From Crocinitomicaceae bacterium (GTDB lineage: Bacteria; Bacteroidota; Bacteroidia; Flavobacteriales_G; Salibacteraceae): DNA of 64,000 bases. The notes below the pieces were generated by a model, which worked only from the letters and a program-made list of their open reading frames with translations, searched no databases and was not told where the DNA came from. The translations under genes and the position numbers were made by a program. The stretch spans positions 496,001 through 560,000 of the forward strand of contig PAVO01000019.1 of assembly GCA_002713215.1 (NCBI GenBank), in the 5' to 3' direction. Below are positions 55,555 through 64,000 of this stretch, in pieces. Within the stretch, counting starts at the first letter, position 1. Every line of letters begins with the position of its first letter.

Positions 55555-56058
55555 CTACTCTTCGTAAATAACAATTTTAGCCTGATAGGGATTCTTGTCA
55601 TCCTTGGGCAAGGAGATAGAGTCCTTTGTTTTCCAGAGGTTGCGGTCGAATTTCGGGAAGAAGGTGTCAGCTTCCAAATTGGTGTCTACGTGCGTGATGT
55701 ACATTTTTTGTACCAGCCCTTTTTCCAGGGCCTCCTTATAGATTTGACCGCCGCCAATGATAAAGACCTCGGTTTCACCTAATTCTTTTGCTATTTCCAG
55801 CGCTCTTTCAATGGACCCGGCAACCTTTATATTGGGTTCTGAGTAATTGCCGTTTCTGGTTACAACTATATTGGTTCGGTCTTTTAGAGGTCTGAATTTT
55901 GGCGGAATGGATTCATAGTTTTTTCGACCTGTAACAATACAATGTCCGGTAGTTGTTTGTTTGAAGAATCTCATGTCGGTCGGAAGATGCCACAACAGGT
56001 CGTTGTCTTTTCCAATGCCATTGTTGTTTTCCATGGCAACAATTAAGCTAACTATCAT
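55555..56058 (-). CDS. folA: Dihydrofolate reductase
   Basis: NADPH-dependent reduction of dihydrofolate, 167 residues. Seen: [30 protein letters not shown] with the catalytic acid region, [15 protein letters not shown], and [14 protein letters not shown]. It overlaps thyA by 4 bases; thyA produces the dihydrofolate that this enzyme recycles. Confidence 0.96.
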   Translation of the reverse strand: MIVSLIVAMENNNGIGKDNDLLWHLPTDMRFFKQTTTGHCIVTGRKNYESIPPKFRPLKDRTNIVVTRNGNYSEPNIKVAGSIERALEIAKELGETEVFIIGGGQIYKEALEKGLVQKMYITHVDTNLEADTFFPKFDRNLWKTKDSISLPKDDKNPYQAKIVIYEE

Positions 56059-56849
56059 ACGGAGACGGCAGCTTTAATGTGCGGTTGCGAATGATAATTC
56101 ACCAACTCAAAATCCTCGAATTTAAAATCGAAAATGTTCTTGACTGCCGGATTAATCTTCATAGTTGGTAATTTTCCAGGAGTACGTGTCAGTTGAAGTT
56201 GAGCTTGCTCAATGTGGTTGTTGTACAAGTGGACGTCGCCAAATGTGTGTACAAAGTCTCCCACCTCCAAATCACAAACCTGAGCGACCATCATGGTAAG
56301 TAAAGCGTAGCTAGCAATATTAAACGGAACGCCAAGAAAGGTGTCCGCACTGCGCTGATACAATTGACAAGAAAGCTTTCCATCGGCAACGTAAAACTGA
56401 AACATGGTATGACATGGTGGAAGGGCCATTTCATCAATAAACTGAACGTTCCAGGCGCTCACCATCAAACGGCGAGAATTAGGATTGTTTTTAATCATAT
56501 CGATCAGTTTACTGATTTGATCAACCTGTTTACCATCACTTGTTGGCCAACTTCTCCATTGGTATCCGTACACCGGCCCCAGATTACCATTTTCGTCTGC
56601 CCATTCATCCCATATTCGGACTCCATTTTCCTTCAGGTACTTTATATTGGTGTCTCCCGATAAAAACCAGAGTAGTTCATGAATTATCGAACGCAAATGG
56701 AGCTTTTTGGTAGTTAAAACAGGAAACCCGTCAGCCAGATTAAACCGCATTTGATAACCAAAACAACTGATTGTTCCGGTTCCGGTTCGGTCTCCTTTTT
56801 GAGTTCCATTTTCGAGAATGTGATCCAGTAAATCGAGGTACGCCCGCAT
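56055..56849 (-). CDS. thyA: Thymidylate synthase (ThyA type)
   Basis: Methylates dUMP to dTMP using methylene-tetrahydrofolate. 264 residues, the same length as the E. coli enzyme. Catalytic Cys146 in [14 protein letters not shown], phosphate-binding [20 protein letters not shown], and KGDRTGTGT near the start. Operon thyA-folA. Confidence 0.97.
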   Translation of the reverse strand: MRAYLDLLDHILENGTQKGDRTGTGTISCFGYQMRFNLADGFPVLTTKKLHLRSIIHELLWFLSGDTNIKYLKENGVRIWDEWADENGNLGPVYGYQWRSWPTSDGKQVDQISKLIDMIKNNPNSRRLMVSAWNVQFIDEMALPPCHTMFQFYVADGKLSCQLYQRSADTFLGVPFNIASYALLTMMVAQVCDLEVGDFVHTFGDVHLYNNHIEQAQLQLTRTPGKLPTMKINPAVKNIFDFKFEDFELVNYHSQPHIKAAVSV

Positions 56850-56967
56850 ATTTCTATAGTATTCTAATGAGAAAAATCATTTGCAAATTAACAGTGCAAT
56901 GACTCAGTGTGACAGACTAAGCTCTCCTTTTTACTAACAGAAATTGCACATTATTTGATTAATTTCT

Positions 56968-56975
56968 TAACTTTA
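56968..56975 (+). promoter_or_regulatory. -7-like box before the universal stress gene
   Basis: TAACTTTA (last base differs from TAnnTTTG), 4 bases before the GTG at 56980, again a leaderless-type spacing. AGGAGGTGA overlaps this region (see the gene). Confidence 0.35.
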
Positions 56976-56979
56976 GGAG

Positions 56980-57423
56980 GTGAAAATTTTGGCGGGCATA
57001 GATTTTTCAGAGGTATCTGATCAGGTGGTGAACAAGGCCGCTGAATATGCTCTTGCTTTCGATGCCAAACTATGGCTTGTTCATGTAGCAGCGCCAAATC
57101 CGGATTTTGTTGGTTATGAAGTTGGACCCAAAGTCGTACGCGACCATAGAGCCAATGAATTAAAGAAAGAGCACGCTAAATTGAAAGAATATGCAGATGC
57201 TTGTGAAGAGATGGGAGTGCGATGCATACCCCTGTTAATTCAAGGTACAACACTGGACACCATTTTGGAAGTTCTTAATAAGCTTAACGTTGATTTAGTT
57301 GTTATTGGTTCCCATACAAATAGTTCTCTTTATGACTTTGTGGTAGGAAGCATTAAAAATGAGTTGTTTCACAAAGCAAAGCTTCCGGTATTGTTGGTTC
57401 CAAGAAACAGCAAGGATTCATAA
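56980..57423 (+). CDS. Universal stress protein (UspA family)
   Basis: 147 residues. Begins with the USP strand KILAGIDFSEVSDQVV and ends with the nucleotide-binding-type VIGSHTNSSLYDFVVGSIKNELFHKAKLPVLLVP, so an ATP-binding USP is plausible. The GTG at 56980 keeps the first beta strand. A TTG at 56989 would be placed 8 bases after a perfect AGGAGG but would lose that strand, so I favour GTG. Convergent with nupC. Confidence 0.9.
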   Translation: MKILAGIDFSEVSDQVVNKAAEYALAFDAKLWLVHVAAPNPDFVGYEVGPKVVRDHRANELKKEHAKLKEYADACEEMGVRCIPLLIQGTTLDTILEVLNKLNVDLVVIGSHTNSSLYDFVVGSIKNELFHKAKLPVLLVPRNSKDS

Positions 57424-57443
57424 GGAAATTGATCGTAGGGCTT

Positions 57444-58733
57444 TTACGCTATAACACCCACAATGGTGGCGGAGAAAAGCGAAGCAATAGTACCTCCAAT
57501 TAGGGCCTTTACTCCAAATTCCGAAAGCAGTTTTCGCTGACTAGGTGCCAATGAACCTATTCCCCCGATTTGAATTCCAATGGAAGCGAAGTTGGCAAAC
57601 CCACATAAAATATAGGTAGCCATAATAATGGATTTTTGTGAGACAAAAGCTCCACTGTCTTTTAGTGTTGCCAAGCTTGCATACCCTACAAACTCGGACA
57701 CAATTATCTTTTCACCTAACAACTGCCCAACCAGGGTTATATCCTGACTATTCACACCAATAGCCCACATTAAAGGAGCAAAAATATTACCCAGAATGTA
57801 TTGCAATGAGAGGGCTTCGTATTGGCCGTTAGTAGAGTTTAAAATCACTTCATTGAGGCCTGTTAAACTACCTAGTTTGAAAAAACCATAATTGACCATG
57901 GCGATAAAAGCGAAAAAAACTAAAAGCATGGCTGCAACATTTACCGCCAACTTTAATCCTTCCGTAGTACCGTTACTCATAGCATCCAGGAAATTGCTTC
58001 CCACCTTTTGTTTACTGACTTCAATATTCGAGCTGATTGGTTCAGTTTGCGGCATTAAAATTTTTGAAGCTACAATTGCCCCTGGAGCGGCCATTATTGA
58101 AGCCGCTAAAAGATGTTTGGCAAATAATACCTCTTGAGCCGGATCGTTCCCGCCCAGAAAGGCAATGTATGCGCTTAAAACACCACCCGCCACCGTGGCC
58201 ATTCCTCCAATCATTACCAACAACATCTCAGAGCGATTCATTGAAGGAAGATATTCCTTAATCATAAGTGGGGATTCAGTTTGACCAAGGAAAATATTTC
58301 CAGCTACGGAAAGACTTTCAGCACCACTTACATTAAGCAATTTAGTGAATACCCAAGCTAAAGCATATACGATTTTTTGTACGATTCCAAAGTAGAAAAG
58401 TACCGAAGTGAGTGCAGAAAAGAAAATTATCGTGGGTAGGACCTGCAGTGCAAATACAAACCCGTATGAAGAAATATCCATAAATCCTCCAAAAAGAAAT
58501 TTACTTCCTTCTCGTGTAAATTCAAGGATACTGACAAAGGCCTTTCCAATTAAACCAAATCCAATTTGAACAATCTCAATCTTTAGAATTGCTACGGCCA
58601 GAACAATTTGAGTTAGCAAGCCGAGGCCCACAACCTTCCAATTAATGGCTTTACGATTTGAACTAAAAAGCCATGCTATAGCAATAAGAACCGCTAATCC
58701 TAGTAGCCCCCTGAGAATAGTAATAATGTCCAT
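57444..58733 (-). CDS. Concentrative nucleoside transporter (CNT/NupC family)
   Basis: 429 residues, about ten membrane segments, importing nucleosides with H+ or Na+. Family signatures: GNIFLGQTESPLMIKEYLPSMNRSE, GGVLSAYIAFLGG, and FANFASIGIQIGGIGSLAP. Last gene of the etfB-etfA-nuclease-nupC operon. It could supply substrates to the cytidine deaminase and thymidylate pathways also in this window. Confidence 0.93.
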   Translation of the reverse strand: MDIITILRGLLGLAVLIAIAWLFSSNRKAINWKVVGLGLLTQIVLAVAILKIEIVQIGFGLIGKAFVSILEFTREGSKFLFGGFMDISSYGFVFALQVLPTIIFFSALTSVLFYFGIVQKIVYALAWVFTKLLNVSGAESLSVAGNIFLGQTESPLMIKEYLPSMNRSEMLLVMIGGMATVAGGVLSAYIAFLGGNDPAQEVLFAKHLLAASIMAAPGAIVASKILMPQTEPISSNIEVSKQKVGSNFLDAMSNGTTEGLKLAVNVAAMLLVFFAFIAMVNYGFFKLGSLTGLNEVILNSTNGQYEALSLQYILGNIFAPLMWAIGVNSQDITLVGQLLGEKIIVSEFVGYASLATLKDSGAFVSQKSIIMATYILCGFANFASIGIQIGGIGSLAPSQRKLLSEFGVKALIGGTIASLFSATIVGVIA

Positions 58734-58759
58734 AGGAGATTTTGTTGAGCCGAAAGATA

Positions 58760-59359
58760 CTATTTTCTACTATTGAGCTCGTCTCTCAATCTCGACGCCA
58801 ATTCGTAGTTTTCATTTTCCAGCGCATCGCGAAGCATTTCTTCCAATTGCTCAACCGTTTTAGAAGCCATAAGGTCTTCTTTTATTTCGGCCATTTCCGA
58901 TTCAGTCGCTTCTTCTTCGCTTGATGAGCGAATTTCTGCATCCTCATCAATAATAACTCCTGCATTTTTCAGGATAAATTCGAAGGTATAAACCGGGCAT
59001 TTGAATCGAACCGCAAGTGCTATCGCGTCAGAAGTTCTGGCATCAATTTCCGTTTTCTCTCCATTGGGCCCAATGCAGATCAATTTGGCGTAAAAAACAC
59101 CTTCAAGCAGGTTATAGATAACAACCTCTTCCAGCATGATTCCAAATGCTGCCGCAAAATTCTTAAACACATCATGCGTTAGTGGTCGGCTAGGTTTCAT
59201 GTCTTCTAACTCAATAGCAATGGCTTGAGCTTCGAAGCTTCCTATAATAATTGGAAGACTTCGATTTCCGTTAGTCTCACTCAAAACAAGAGCATACGCT
59301 CCTGTTTGAGTTTGACTATATGATAGTCCGGAAATTTCCAGTTTTATTTTTTCTTCCAT
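58760..59359 (-). CDS. Bifunctional nuclease family protein with UVR motif
   Basis: 199 residues. The bifunctional nuclease domain (DUF151) occupies 1-130 with LPIIIGSFEAQAIAIELE and TEIDARTSDAIALAVRFKCPVY; its C-terminus has a UvrB/UvrC-type helix pair (EQLEEMLRDALENENYELASRLRDEL, about 168-195). An acidic linker joins them. The combination is common in Bacteroidetes. The actual substrate is unknown. 23 bases downstream of etfA. Confidence 0.92.
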   Translation of the reverse strand: MEEKIKLEISGLSYSQTQTGAYALVLSETNGNRSLPIIIGSFEAQAIAIELEDMKPSRPLTHDVFKNFAAAFGIMLEEVVIYNLLEGVFYAKLICIGPNGEKTEIDARTSDAIALAVRFKCPVYTFEFILKNAGVIIDEDAEIRSSSEEEATESEMAEIKEDLMASKTVEQLEEMLRDALENENYELASRLRDELNSRK

Positions 59360-59382
59360 ATAGGATATTAAGCACTTTCAGG

Positions 59383-60342
59383 CTAAGCCTTAAAGTTTTT
59401 TGCCGCCTCCACTAATTTAGGAACGACTTCAAAGGCATCTCCAACGATTCCATAATCTGCCGCCTTAAAGAAGGGTGCTTCCGGATCGGTATTAATTACA
59501 ACAATAACCTTAGATCCATTAACCCCGGCCAAATGTTGAATGGCTCCTGAAATTCCTGCTGCAATGTACAAGTTAGGTCGAATGGCGATACCCGTTTGTC
59601 CAACGTGCTCGTGATGAGGTCTCCAACCAATATCAGCCACTGGCCTTGAACATGCAGTTGCAGCACCAAGAAGCTCGGCGAGCTCCTCAATCATTCCCCA
59701 ATTTTCGGGTCCTTTTAATCCTCTACCGGCACTAACAACCAATTCAGCTTCTGTAAGATCAATTTTATCTCCATTGCCCTTGGTTTTTAATTCTGATACG
59801 GTAATTCTTGAATCTCCCAAATCTGTAGAATCAGATTCAACCGAAGCACTCGCGCCAGAGGTTTCAATATCAATTGAGTTAGGCAAAAGCGAAATAACGG
59901 CCACTTCAGAATTTACTTTATATGACGCGAAGGCTTTACCAGAAAAAACCGATTTTTTAACAACCAAACCATTGTTAAATTGAGGCAGTTCAACAGCACC
60001 GGAAACAATTCCAGCATTCATTCTGGCTGCTACTCGCGGTGCAATAGCCTTACCGGCAAAGTCATGACTAAAAATAACTAGGCTGGCACCATTTGCATTT
60101 GCAATCGATTGAACCAACTTGGCCTTTTGTCCGTTGTCAGTAGTATTGTTTGCATTGTGGACTACCTTATTTGCACCATAGTTGCCTAAGGCTTCCAGTT
60201 TAGAATTATCAATCTCTCCACAAACAACAGCGATACATTCTCCTCCTTTTTCAGAAGCAATTTTTGAAGCATAATAAACGGCTTCCAAAGAAGCCTTAAC
60301 AACCTCACCATTATTTATATCCGTATAAACTATAACACTCAT
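59383..60342 (-). CDS. etfA: Electron transfer flavoprotein, alpha subunit
   Basis: 319 residues. The C-terminal FAD-binding part is clear: SAGRGLKGPENWGMIEELAELLGAATACSRPVADIGWRPHHEHVGQTG and AAGISGAIQHLAGVNGSKVIVVINTDPEAPFF. Accepts electrons from acyl-CoA dehydrogenases and passes them to ETF:quinone oxidoreductase. It starts 2 bases after etfB ends. Confidence 0.96.
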   Translation of the reverse strand: MSVIVYTDINNGEVVKASLEAVYYASKIASEKGGECIAVVCGEIDNSKLEALGNYGANKVVHNANNTTDNGQKAKLVQSIANANGASLVIFSHDFAGKAIAPRVAARMNAGIVSGAVELPQFNNGLVVKKSVFSGKAFASYKVNSEVAVISLLPNSIDIETSGASASVESDSTDLGDSRITVSELKTKGNGDKIDLTEAELVVSAGRGLKGPENWGMIEELAELLGAATACSRPVADIGWRPHHEHVGQTGIAIRPNLYIAAGISGAIQHLAGVNGSKVIVVINTDPEAPFFKAADYGIVGDAFEVVPKLVEAAKNFKA

Positions 60343-60344
60343 CT

Positions 60345-61085
60345 CTATATCACTTTAGCTTCGTTATGCAACAATTCAATTAATTCTCCTGCGTTTTCAG
60401 GGTCAATGTATTTACACTCTGATTTTGCATCTGGCAGGCTATAACCAATCACTTCACTTGTGGCCGCTTCACCAGAAGGAGAAACTACTTCCAGCTTTTT
60501 GCTCCTGGCTGCCATAATTCCTCTCATGTTAGGAATTCTTTGTTCGGCCATACCTTTTGCGGCACTTAGTACCATGGGCAGTGAACATTGTAGTGCAGCA
60601 CTTCCACCTTGAACATCACATTCAAGTGTAACGTTGGAACCATCAATGTCAATTTTAGTAGCTTGCGAAACAAACGGATAGTCCAGGAATTCTGCAATTA
60701 ATCCTGCAACCTGTCCACCATTGTAATTAATAGTTTCTTTTCCGCAAAGGATTAAATCATATCCTTTGTCAGACGCATAATTGGCAATTTCCTTTGCCAC
60801 TAAAAAAGCGTCATTTGCCTCAGTATCGATGCGTACAGCATCGTCAGCACCAATGGCCAACGCTTTTCTAATAATGGGGTCATTTTCTGCTCCACCAACA
60901 GTTACAGTGGTTACTGATCCACCTAAACTTTCTTTCAACTCAAGACCTCTTACCAGTGCATACCACTCATCGTATGGATTTACAATAAACTGCACACCTG
61001 CCTCATTGAACTTGGTGTCACCATCTGTAAATGCGATTTTGGTTGTGGTATCGGGAGCCTTGCTAATGCATACAAGAATCTTCAT
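60345..61085 (-). CDS. etfB: Electron transfer flavoprotein, beta subunit
   Basis: 246 residues from the ATG at 61085 (MKILVCISKAPDTTTK). Seen: NPYDEWYALVRGLELKE, KALAIGADDAVRI, LILCGKETINYNGGQVAGLIAEFL and the signature LPMVLSAAKGMAEQRIPNMRGIMAARSK. An in-frame start at 61133 would lie upstream of the -7 box at 61121-61128 and is rejected. First gene of its operon. Confidence 0.96.
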   Translation of the reverse strand: MKILVCISKAPDTTTKIAFTDGDTKFNEAGVQFIVNPYDEWYALVRGLELKESLGGSVTTVTVGGAENDPIIRKALAIGADDAVRIDTEANDAFLVAKEIANYASDKGYDLILCGKETINYNGGQVAGLIAEFLDYPFVSQATKIDIDGSNVTLECDVQGGSAALQCSLPMVLSAAKGMAEQRIPNMRGIMAARSKKLEVVSPSGEAATSEVIGYSLPDAKSECKYIDPENAGELIELLHNEAKVI

Positions 61086-61120
61086 ATATAAGGTATTTTT
61101 CCTTCTGTTTTGTTTTGCCG

Positions 61121-61128
61121 CAAAGGTA
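61121..61128 (-). promoter_or_regulatory. -7 box of the etfB operon
   Basis: TACCTTTG on the minus strand, exact TAnnTTTG, followed by CGGC. The start codon is 35 bases downstream. Confidence 0.5.
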
Positions 61129-61195
61129 GTCAAAGAGGTTGTTTTTTGAACAAATTACTTGGCTTTCATTCTTAGTATACTGTTGCTGATATTTC

Positions 61196-61203
61196 TATTT
61201 TTG
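61196..61203 (+). promoter_or_regulatory. -7 box of pdhB
   Basis: TATTTTTG, exact TAnnTTTG, followed by CGGC, 19 bases before the pdhB ATG. Divergent from the etfB promoter. Confidence 0.5.
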
Positions 61204-61222
61204 CGGCTGAAAAACGAATGGT

Positions 61223-62203
61223 ATGAGAGAGATCCAATTCAGAGAAGCCCTTAACGAGGCAATGAGTGAGGAAATGAGGCGCGATGAGAACGTCTTTTTA
61301 TTGGGTGAGGAAGTGGCAGAATACAACGGAGCCTACAAAGTAAGCCAGGGAATGTTGGATGAATTTGGAGCTAAAAGGGTTATTGATACGCCAATTGCCG
61401 AACTTGGGTTTACAGGAATTGCTGTAGGCGCAGCCATGAACGGACTTAGACCAATTGTAGAGTTTATGACCTGGAATTTTGCCATTCTGGCGGCGGATCA
61501 AATCATAAATAGTGCGGCAAAAATGCTTCAAATGAGTGGGGGACAATATAATGTACCTATTGTTTTTAGAGGAGGTAATGGTCAGGCCGGACAGTTAGCC
61601 GCGACACATTCTCAAAGTTTTGAAGCTTTTTATGCGCATGTACCCGGACTAAAAGTAATTACCCCATCTAACCCATATGATGCAAAAGGATTATTGAAAG
61701 CGGCCATTCGTGATGATAATCCTGTTGTTTTTCTGGAATCAGAAAAAATGTATGGCGATAAAGGAGAAGTGCCTGATGGAGAATATATTCTTCCTATAGG
61801 TAAGGCAGATGTCGTTCGAGAAGGGACCGATTGTACTATTGTTTCATTTGGAAAGATTGTTAAAGTGGCAAATCAAGCTGCTGATGAGCTGGCGAAGGAA
61901 GGGATTAATGTTGAAGTAATTGATTTAAGAACAATTCGACCCTGGGATGAGCAAGCTGTGGTAGAATCTGTGAAAAAGACGAATCGTCTGGTAATTTTAG
62001 AAGAAAGTTGGCCAGTTGCTTCTATTGCCTCAGAAATATCGTTTAGAATTCAGCAGGTAGCTTTCGACCATTTGGATGCACCGGTTTTAAGATTGACCCA
62101 GTCGGATACCCCCTTTGCGTTCTCTACATCACTTATTGATGAGGCTTTACCCAATGTTCAGGACCTAATGAATGCGGTAAAATCAAGTATGTACCAACTA
62201 TAA
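61223..62203 (+). CDS. pdhB: Pyruvate dehydrogenase E1 component, beta subunit
   Basis: 326 residues. Transketolase-type pyrimidine-binding domain with EEVAEYNGAYKVSQGML, GRG-equivalent VFRGGNGQAGQLAATHSQSFEAFYAHVPGLKVI, and the C-terminal transketolase domain (VEVIDLRTIRPWDEQAV, ILEESWP). It is the partner of PdhA (5170-6168). A lipoprotein gene follows after 24 bases. Confidence 0.96.
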   Translation: MREIQFREALNEAMSEEMRRDENVFLLGEEVAEYNGAYKVSQGMLDEFGAKRVIDTPIAELGFTGIAVGAAMNGLRPIVEFMTWNFAILAADQIINSAAKMLQMSGGQYNVPIVFRGGNGQAGQLAATHSQSFEAFYAHVPGLKVITPSNPYDAKGLLKAAIRDDNPVVFLESEKMYGDKGEVPDGEYILPIGKADVVREGTDCTIVSFGKIVKVANQAADELAKEGINVEVIDLRTIRPWDEQAVVESVKKTNRLVILEESWPVASIASEISFRIQQVAFDHLDAPVLRLTQSDTPFAFSTSLIDEALPNVQDLMNAVKSSMYQL

Positions 62204-62227
62204 TCGAAAACATACGTAGTAATTGAC

Positions 62228-62758
62228 ATGACTCAGGTGAGAATTAAATTATTTCTATTGATGGCAGTATTGGGGTTGCTGTTACTAATTGACTCATGTA
62301 AGAAAAAAGATGATTCCTTTGAACCAATTCAGGTAGTTGGAGTCGAGGATAAATTGGTTGGAACCTGGAATGTAATATCAACAGAAGGAGTTGGAGTAGT
62401 AAAGATTGCCGGCAAGGATGTCCAGGTTACGGGTAAAAACAAAGATGAGCCCCAGGGATTCTATGAATTAAAAAAGTCTCCCAATGAATACACCTACGAC
62501 GTAAAAGCCACGTTGGAAATGGACATCAGTGGAATAAAGCAAAATTACGATTACAACGACCATGATGCCGGTACATGGACGGTGTCCGAAGATGAGAAAT
62601 CTGTAATTTTTGCCGGAAATCAGGGAATAACACAAACCCTATTCTTTACACAGTACGACAGCAATGAAAATTTGTATATGAGAATAGCCATTCCAGTTGA
62701 TACTACATTTAGTAGTTTTGAATACAAAGGGACTGTTTTTGTAAATATGCGTAAATAG
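62228..62758 (+). CDS. Lipoprotein with lipocalin-like domain
   Basis: 176 residues. Long hydrophobic signal peptide with lipobox IDSC (Cys24), then a polar KKKDD stretch. The body begins KLVGTWNVISTEG and has strands typical of the lipocalin-like proteins of Bacteroidetes (GFYELKKSPNEYTYDVKATLEM, GTWTVSEDEKSVIFAGNQ). Ligand and role are unknown. Possibly co-transcribed with pdhB, but functionally unrelated. Confidence 0.75.
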   Translation: MTQVRIKLFLLMAVLGLLLLIDSCKKKDDSFEPIQVVGVEDKLVGTWNVISTEGVGVVKIAGKDVQVTGKNKDEPQGFYELKKSPNEYTYDVKATLEMDISGIKQNYDYNDHDAGTWTVSEDEKSVIFAGNQGITQTLFFTQYDSNENLYMRIAIPVDTTFSSFEYKGTVFVNMRK

Positions 62759-62806
62759 TACTTAAAATCAATGCATTACACTAAACTTTTGTTTCCATAA
62801 TTTTCG

Positions 62807-62837
62807 TTTGATTAATAGTTTCGAATATTTACTTTTG
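62807..62837 (+). promoter_or_regulatory. Promoter of the membrane pyrophosphatase gene
   Basis: TTTG at 62807-62810, 19-base spacer, TACTTTTG at 62830-62837: a full match to the Bacteroidetes consensus. It merges into the hairpin at 62838-62862. Confidence 0.65.
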
Positions 62838-62862
62838 CGGCCTTTTATTCGGGCCGTTTTTT
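62838..62862 (+). terminator. Small GC hairpin with T-tract after the lipoprotein gene
   Basis: CGGCC (62838-62842) pairs with GGCCG (62852-62856) and six Ts follow. It may terminate the upstream gene, or act on the new hppA transcript, since it starts directly after that promoter. Confidence 0.5.
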
Positions 62863-62910
62863 ATTGGTCCATACAAACTTGAAATAGATTTTAAACTAAA
62901 TAGATAAATA

Positions 62911-64000
62911 ATGAATTCGTTAGCACAAAACATTCTATACGTAGTTCCGGTTCTGGGATTGATTGGATTAATCTTTATGATGATGAAATCGTCATGGGTA
63001 AAGAAGCAACCTTCCGGAAGTGGAAAAATGCAGGAAATTTCAAAAGCCATTCAAGAAGGGGCTTTGGCATTTCTTAATGCGGAGTACCGTTTGCTACTAA
63101 TCTTTGTGGTTATTGCTTCGGCAGCCCTTTTTGGAATTTCAGTTGTAGTGAATACCACCAGTTGGATGATAGTTCCTGCTTTCATTTTCGGAGCTATATT
63201 TTCAGCATTAGCCGGTAACATTGGAATGAGAATAGCAACCGCTTCAAATGCAAGAACCGCAGAAGCAGCCAAAACAAGTTTACCTCAGGCATTGAAAGTG
63301 TCTTTTGGAGGAGGAACCGTAATGGGCTTAGGTGTTGCTAGTTTAGCGGTACTTGGGTTAAGTCTTTTCTTTTTATTCTTTATTGGTCAATTTATGGGAA
63401 TGGAAGGTAGTTTCTATAACAACATGACCATTGTTCTTGAAACGCTCGCCGGATTTTCATTAGGAGCTGAATCAATTGCATTGTTTGCTCGTGTTGGTGG
63501 GGGTATTTATACCAAGGCCGCTGACGTAGGTGCTGATCTTGTGGGAAAGGTAGAAGCTGGAATCCCGGAGGATGATCCAAGAAACCCAGCAACCATTGCC
63601 GACAACGTTGGAGACAATGTTGGTGATGTAGCAGGAATGGGAGCCGATTTATTTGGTTCATATGTAGCGACAGTTTTGGCGGCTATGGTATTGGGTAATT
63701 ATGTGATTAAAGACATGTCTGCCGGTGGCCAGTTTACCGATGCATTCAATAATATGGGACCTATTTTATTACCAATTGTAATTGCTGGTGTTGGAATCAT
63801 TGCTTCCATCATTGGAACTTTCTTTATTAAAATTGCCAATAACGATGCAAAAGAAGCTCAGGTTCAAAAAGCATTGGATACTGGAAACTGGGTTTCTATT
63901 TTGATTACGTTGGTTGCAAGTTATTTCCTTATTTCCTGGATGCTTCCTGAAACCATGTCTATGAACTTTTTTGGTGAAGGAATTAAAGAAGTGCCTTCTA
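62911..64000 (+). CDS. hppA: Membrane-bound (ion-pumping) pyrophosphatase, 3' partial
   Basis: First 363 residues; the frame runs off the right edge (family length about 700-800). Couples PPi hydrolysis to H+ or Na+ transport. The PPi/Mg site is clear: GGGIYTKAADVGADLVGKVEAGIPEDDPRNPATIADNVGDNVGDVAGMGADLF in positions about 197-248. The residue after ADLF, usually Glu in DLFESY, is Gly249, while Glu187 in LGAESIALF is extra compared with the common GASS form. The K+-dependence determinant lies beyond the window. Confidence 0.95.
   Translation, partial: MNSLAQNILYVVPVLGLIGLIFMMMKSSWVKKQPSGSGKMQEISKAIQEGALAFLNAEYRLLLIFVVIASAALFGISVVVNTTSWMIVPAFIFGAIFSALAGNIGMRIATASNARTAEAAKTSLPQALKVSFGGGTVMGLGVASLAVLGLSLFFLFFIGQFMGMEGSFYNNMTIVLETLAGFSLGAESIALFARVGGGIYTKAADVGADLVGKVEAGIPEDDPRNPATIADNVGDNVGDVAGMGADLFGSYVATVLAAMVLGNYVIKDMSAGGQFTDAFNNMGPILLPIVIAGVGIIASIIGTFFIKIANNDAKEAQVQKALDTGNWVSILITLVASYFLISWMLPETMSMNFFGEGIKEVPS

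Overview
The window is about 40% GC by eye and is chromosomal DNA of a Bacteroidetes bacterium, most likely of the order Flavobacteriales. The evidence is the type IX secretion (T9SS)/gliding genes porU, porV, a porP/sprF homologue and gldKLMN, a T9SS C-terminal sorting domain on an exported protein, the miaB / sigma-54 regulator / lptE / TPR / secG / groES / groEL gene order, and promoters of the Bacteroidetes type (TTG about 17-20 bp before TAnnTTTG). I cannot name a genus. Almost all of it is core genome. No rRNA, tRNA, CRISPR array, insertion sequence or prophage gene was seen, and no gene-free stretch exceeds about 230 bases.

Layout. 1-7.4 kb: porU (5' end outside the window), porV, ispF and cdd, then pdhA-pdhC. 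7.4-12.5 kb: a MurG-like glycosyltransferase, an SDR enzyme, trmB, an alkyltransferase-like protein, an Mrp-type ATPase, a NifU-like protein and a GT2 glycosyltransferase. 12.6-13.9 kb: one accessory-looking gene, a DUF4157 protein with a putative clan CD cysteine-peptidase dyad. 14-19.2 kb (minus): gmhA, dsbD with a doubled N-terminal domain, a queuosine-precursor transporter and a GT-C glycosyltransferase. 19.3-25.9 kb (minus): groEL, groES, secG, a TPR protein, lptE, a sigma-54 activator and miaB. 26-29.6 kb: topA and an arginase-fold protein with a damaged metal site. 29.7-37.5 kb: porP/sprF, gldK, gldL, gldM, gldN, a strong terminator, then a second full-length gldM. 37.5-43.8 kb (minus): a six-gene nucleotide-sugar operon for surface polysaccharide. 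43.9-49.3 kb: an outer-membrane barrel protein, kdtA, crcB, a MORN-type repeat protein and a T9SS cargo protein. 49.4-55 kb: a histidine kinase/response regulator pair, then tig-clpP-clpX. 55-64 kb: folA-thyA, a universal stress protein, nupC, a bifunctional nuclease, etfA-etfB, pdhB, a lipoprotein and the start of a membrane pyrophosphatase.

How the genes fit together. PorU and PorV process and anchor T9SS cargo, GldL-GldM form the proton-driven motor, and GldK-GldN form the periplasmic ring; the exported protein at 48.2-49.3 kb is a likely cargo. That cargo gene is divergent from a two-component system, and the shared intergenic region carries 11-bp direct repeats suited to an OmpR/PhoB-type regulator. 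PdhA, PdhB and PdhC form one enzyme complex although pdhB lies 54 kb from pdhAC. GmhA, KdtA, LptE and the sugar-nucleotide operon all serve the outer envelope.

The observations most worth following are the DUF4157-peptidase fusion, the second GldM without a second GldL, the repeat-controlled two-component/T9SS cargo circuit, the probable pseudo-arginase beside the gliding cluster, and several start codons placed 4-5 nt after a -7 box, which suggests leaderless mRNAs.
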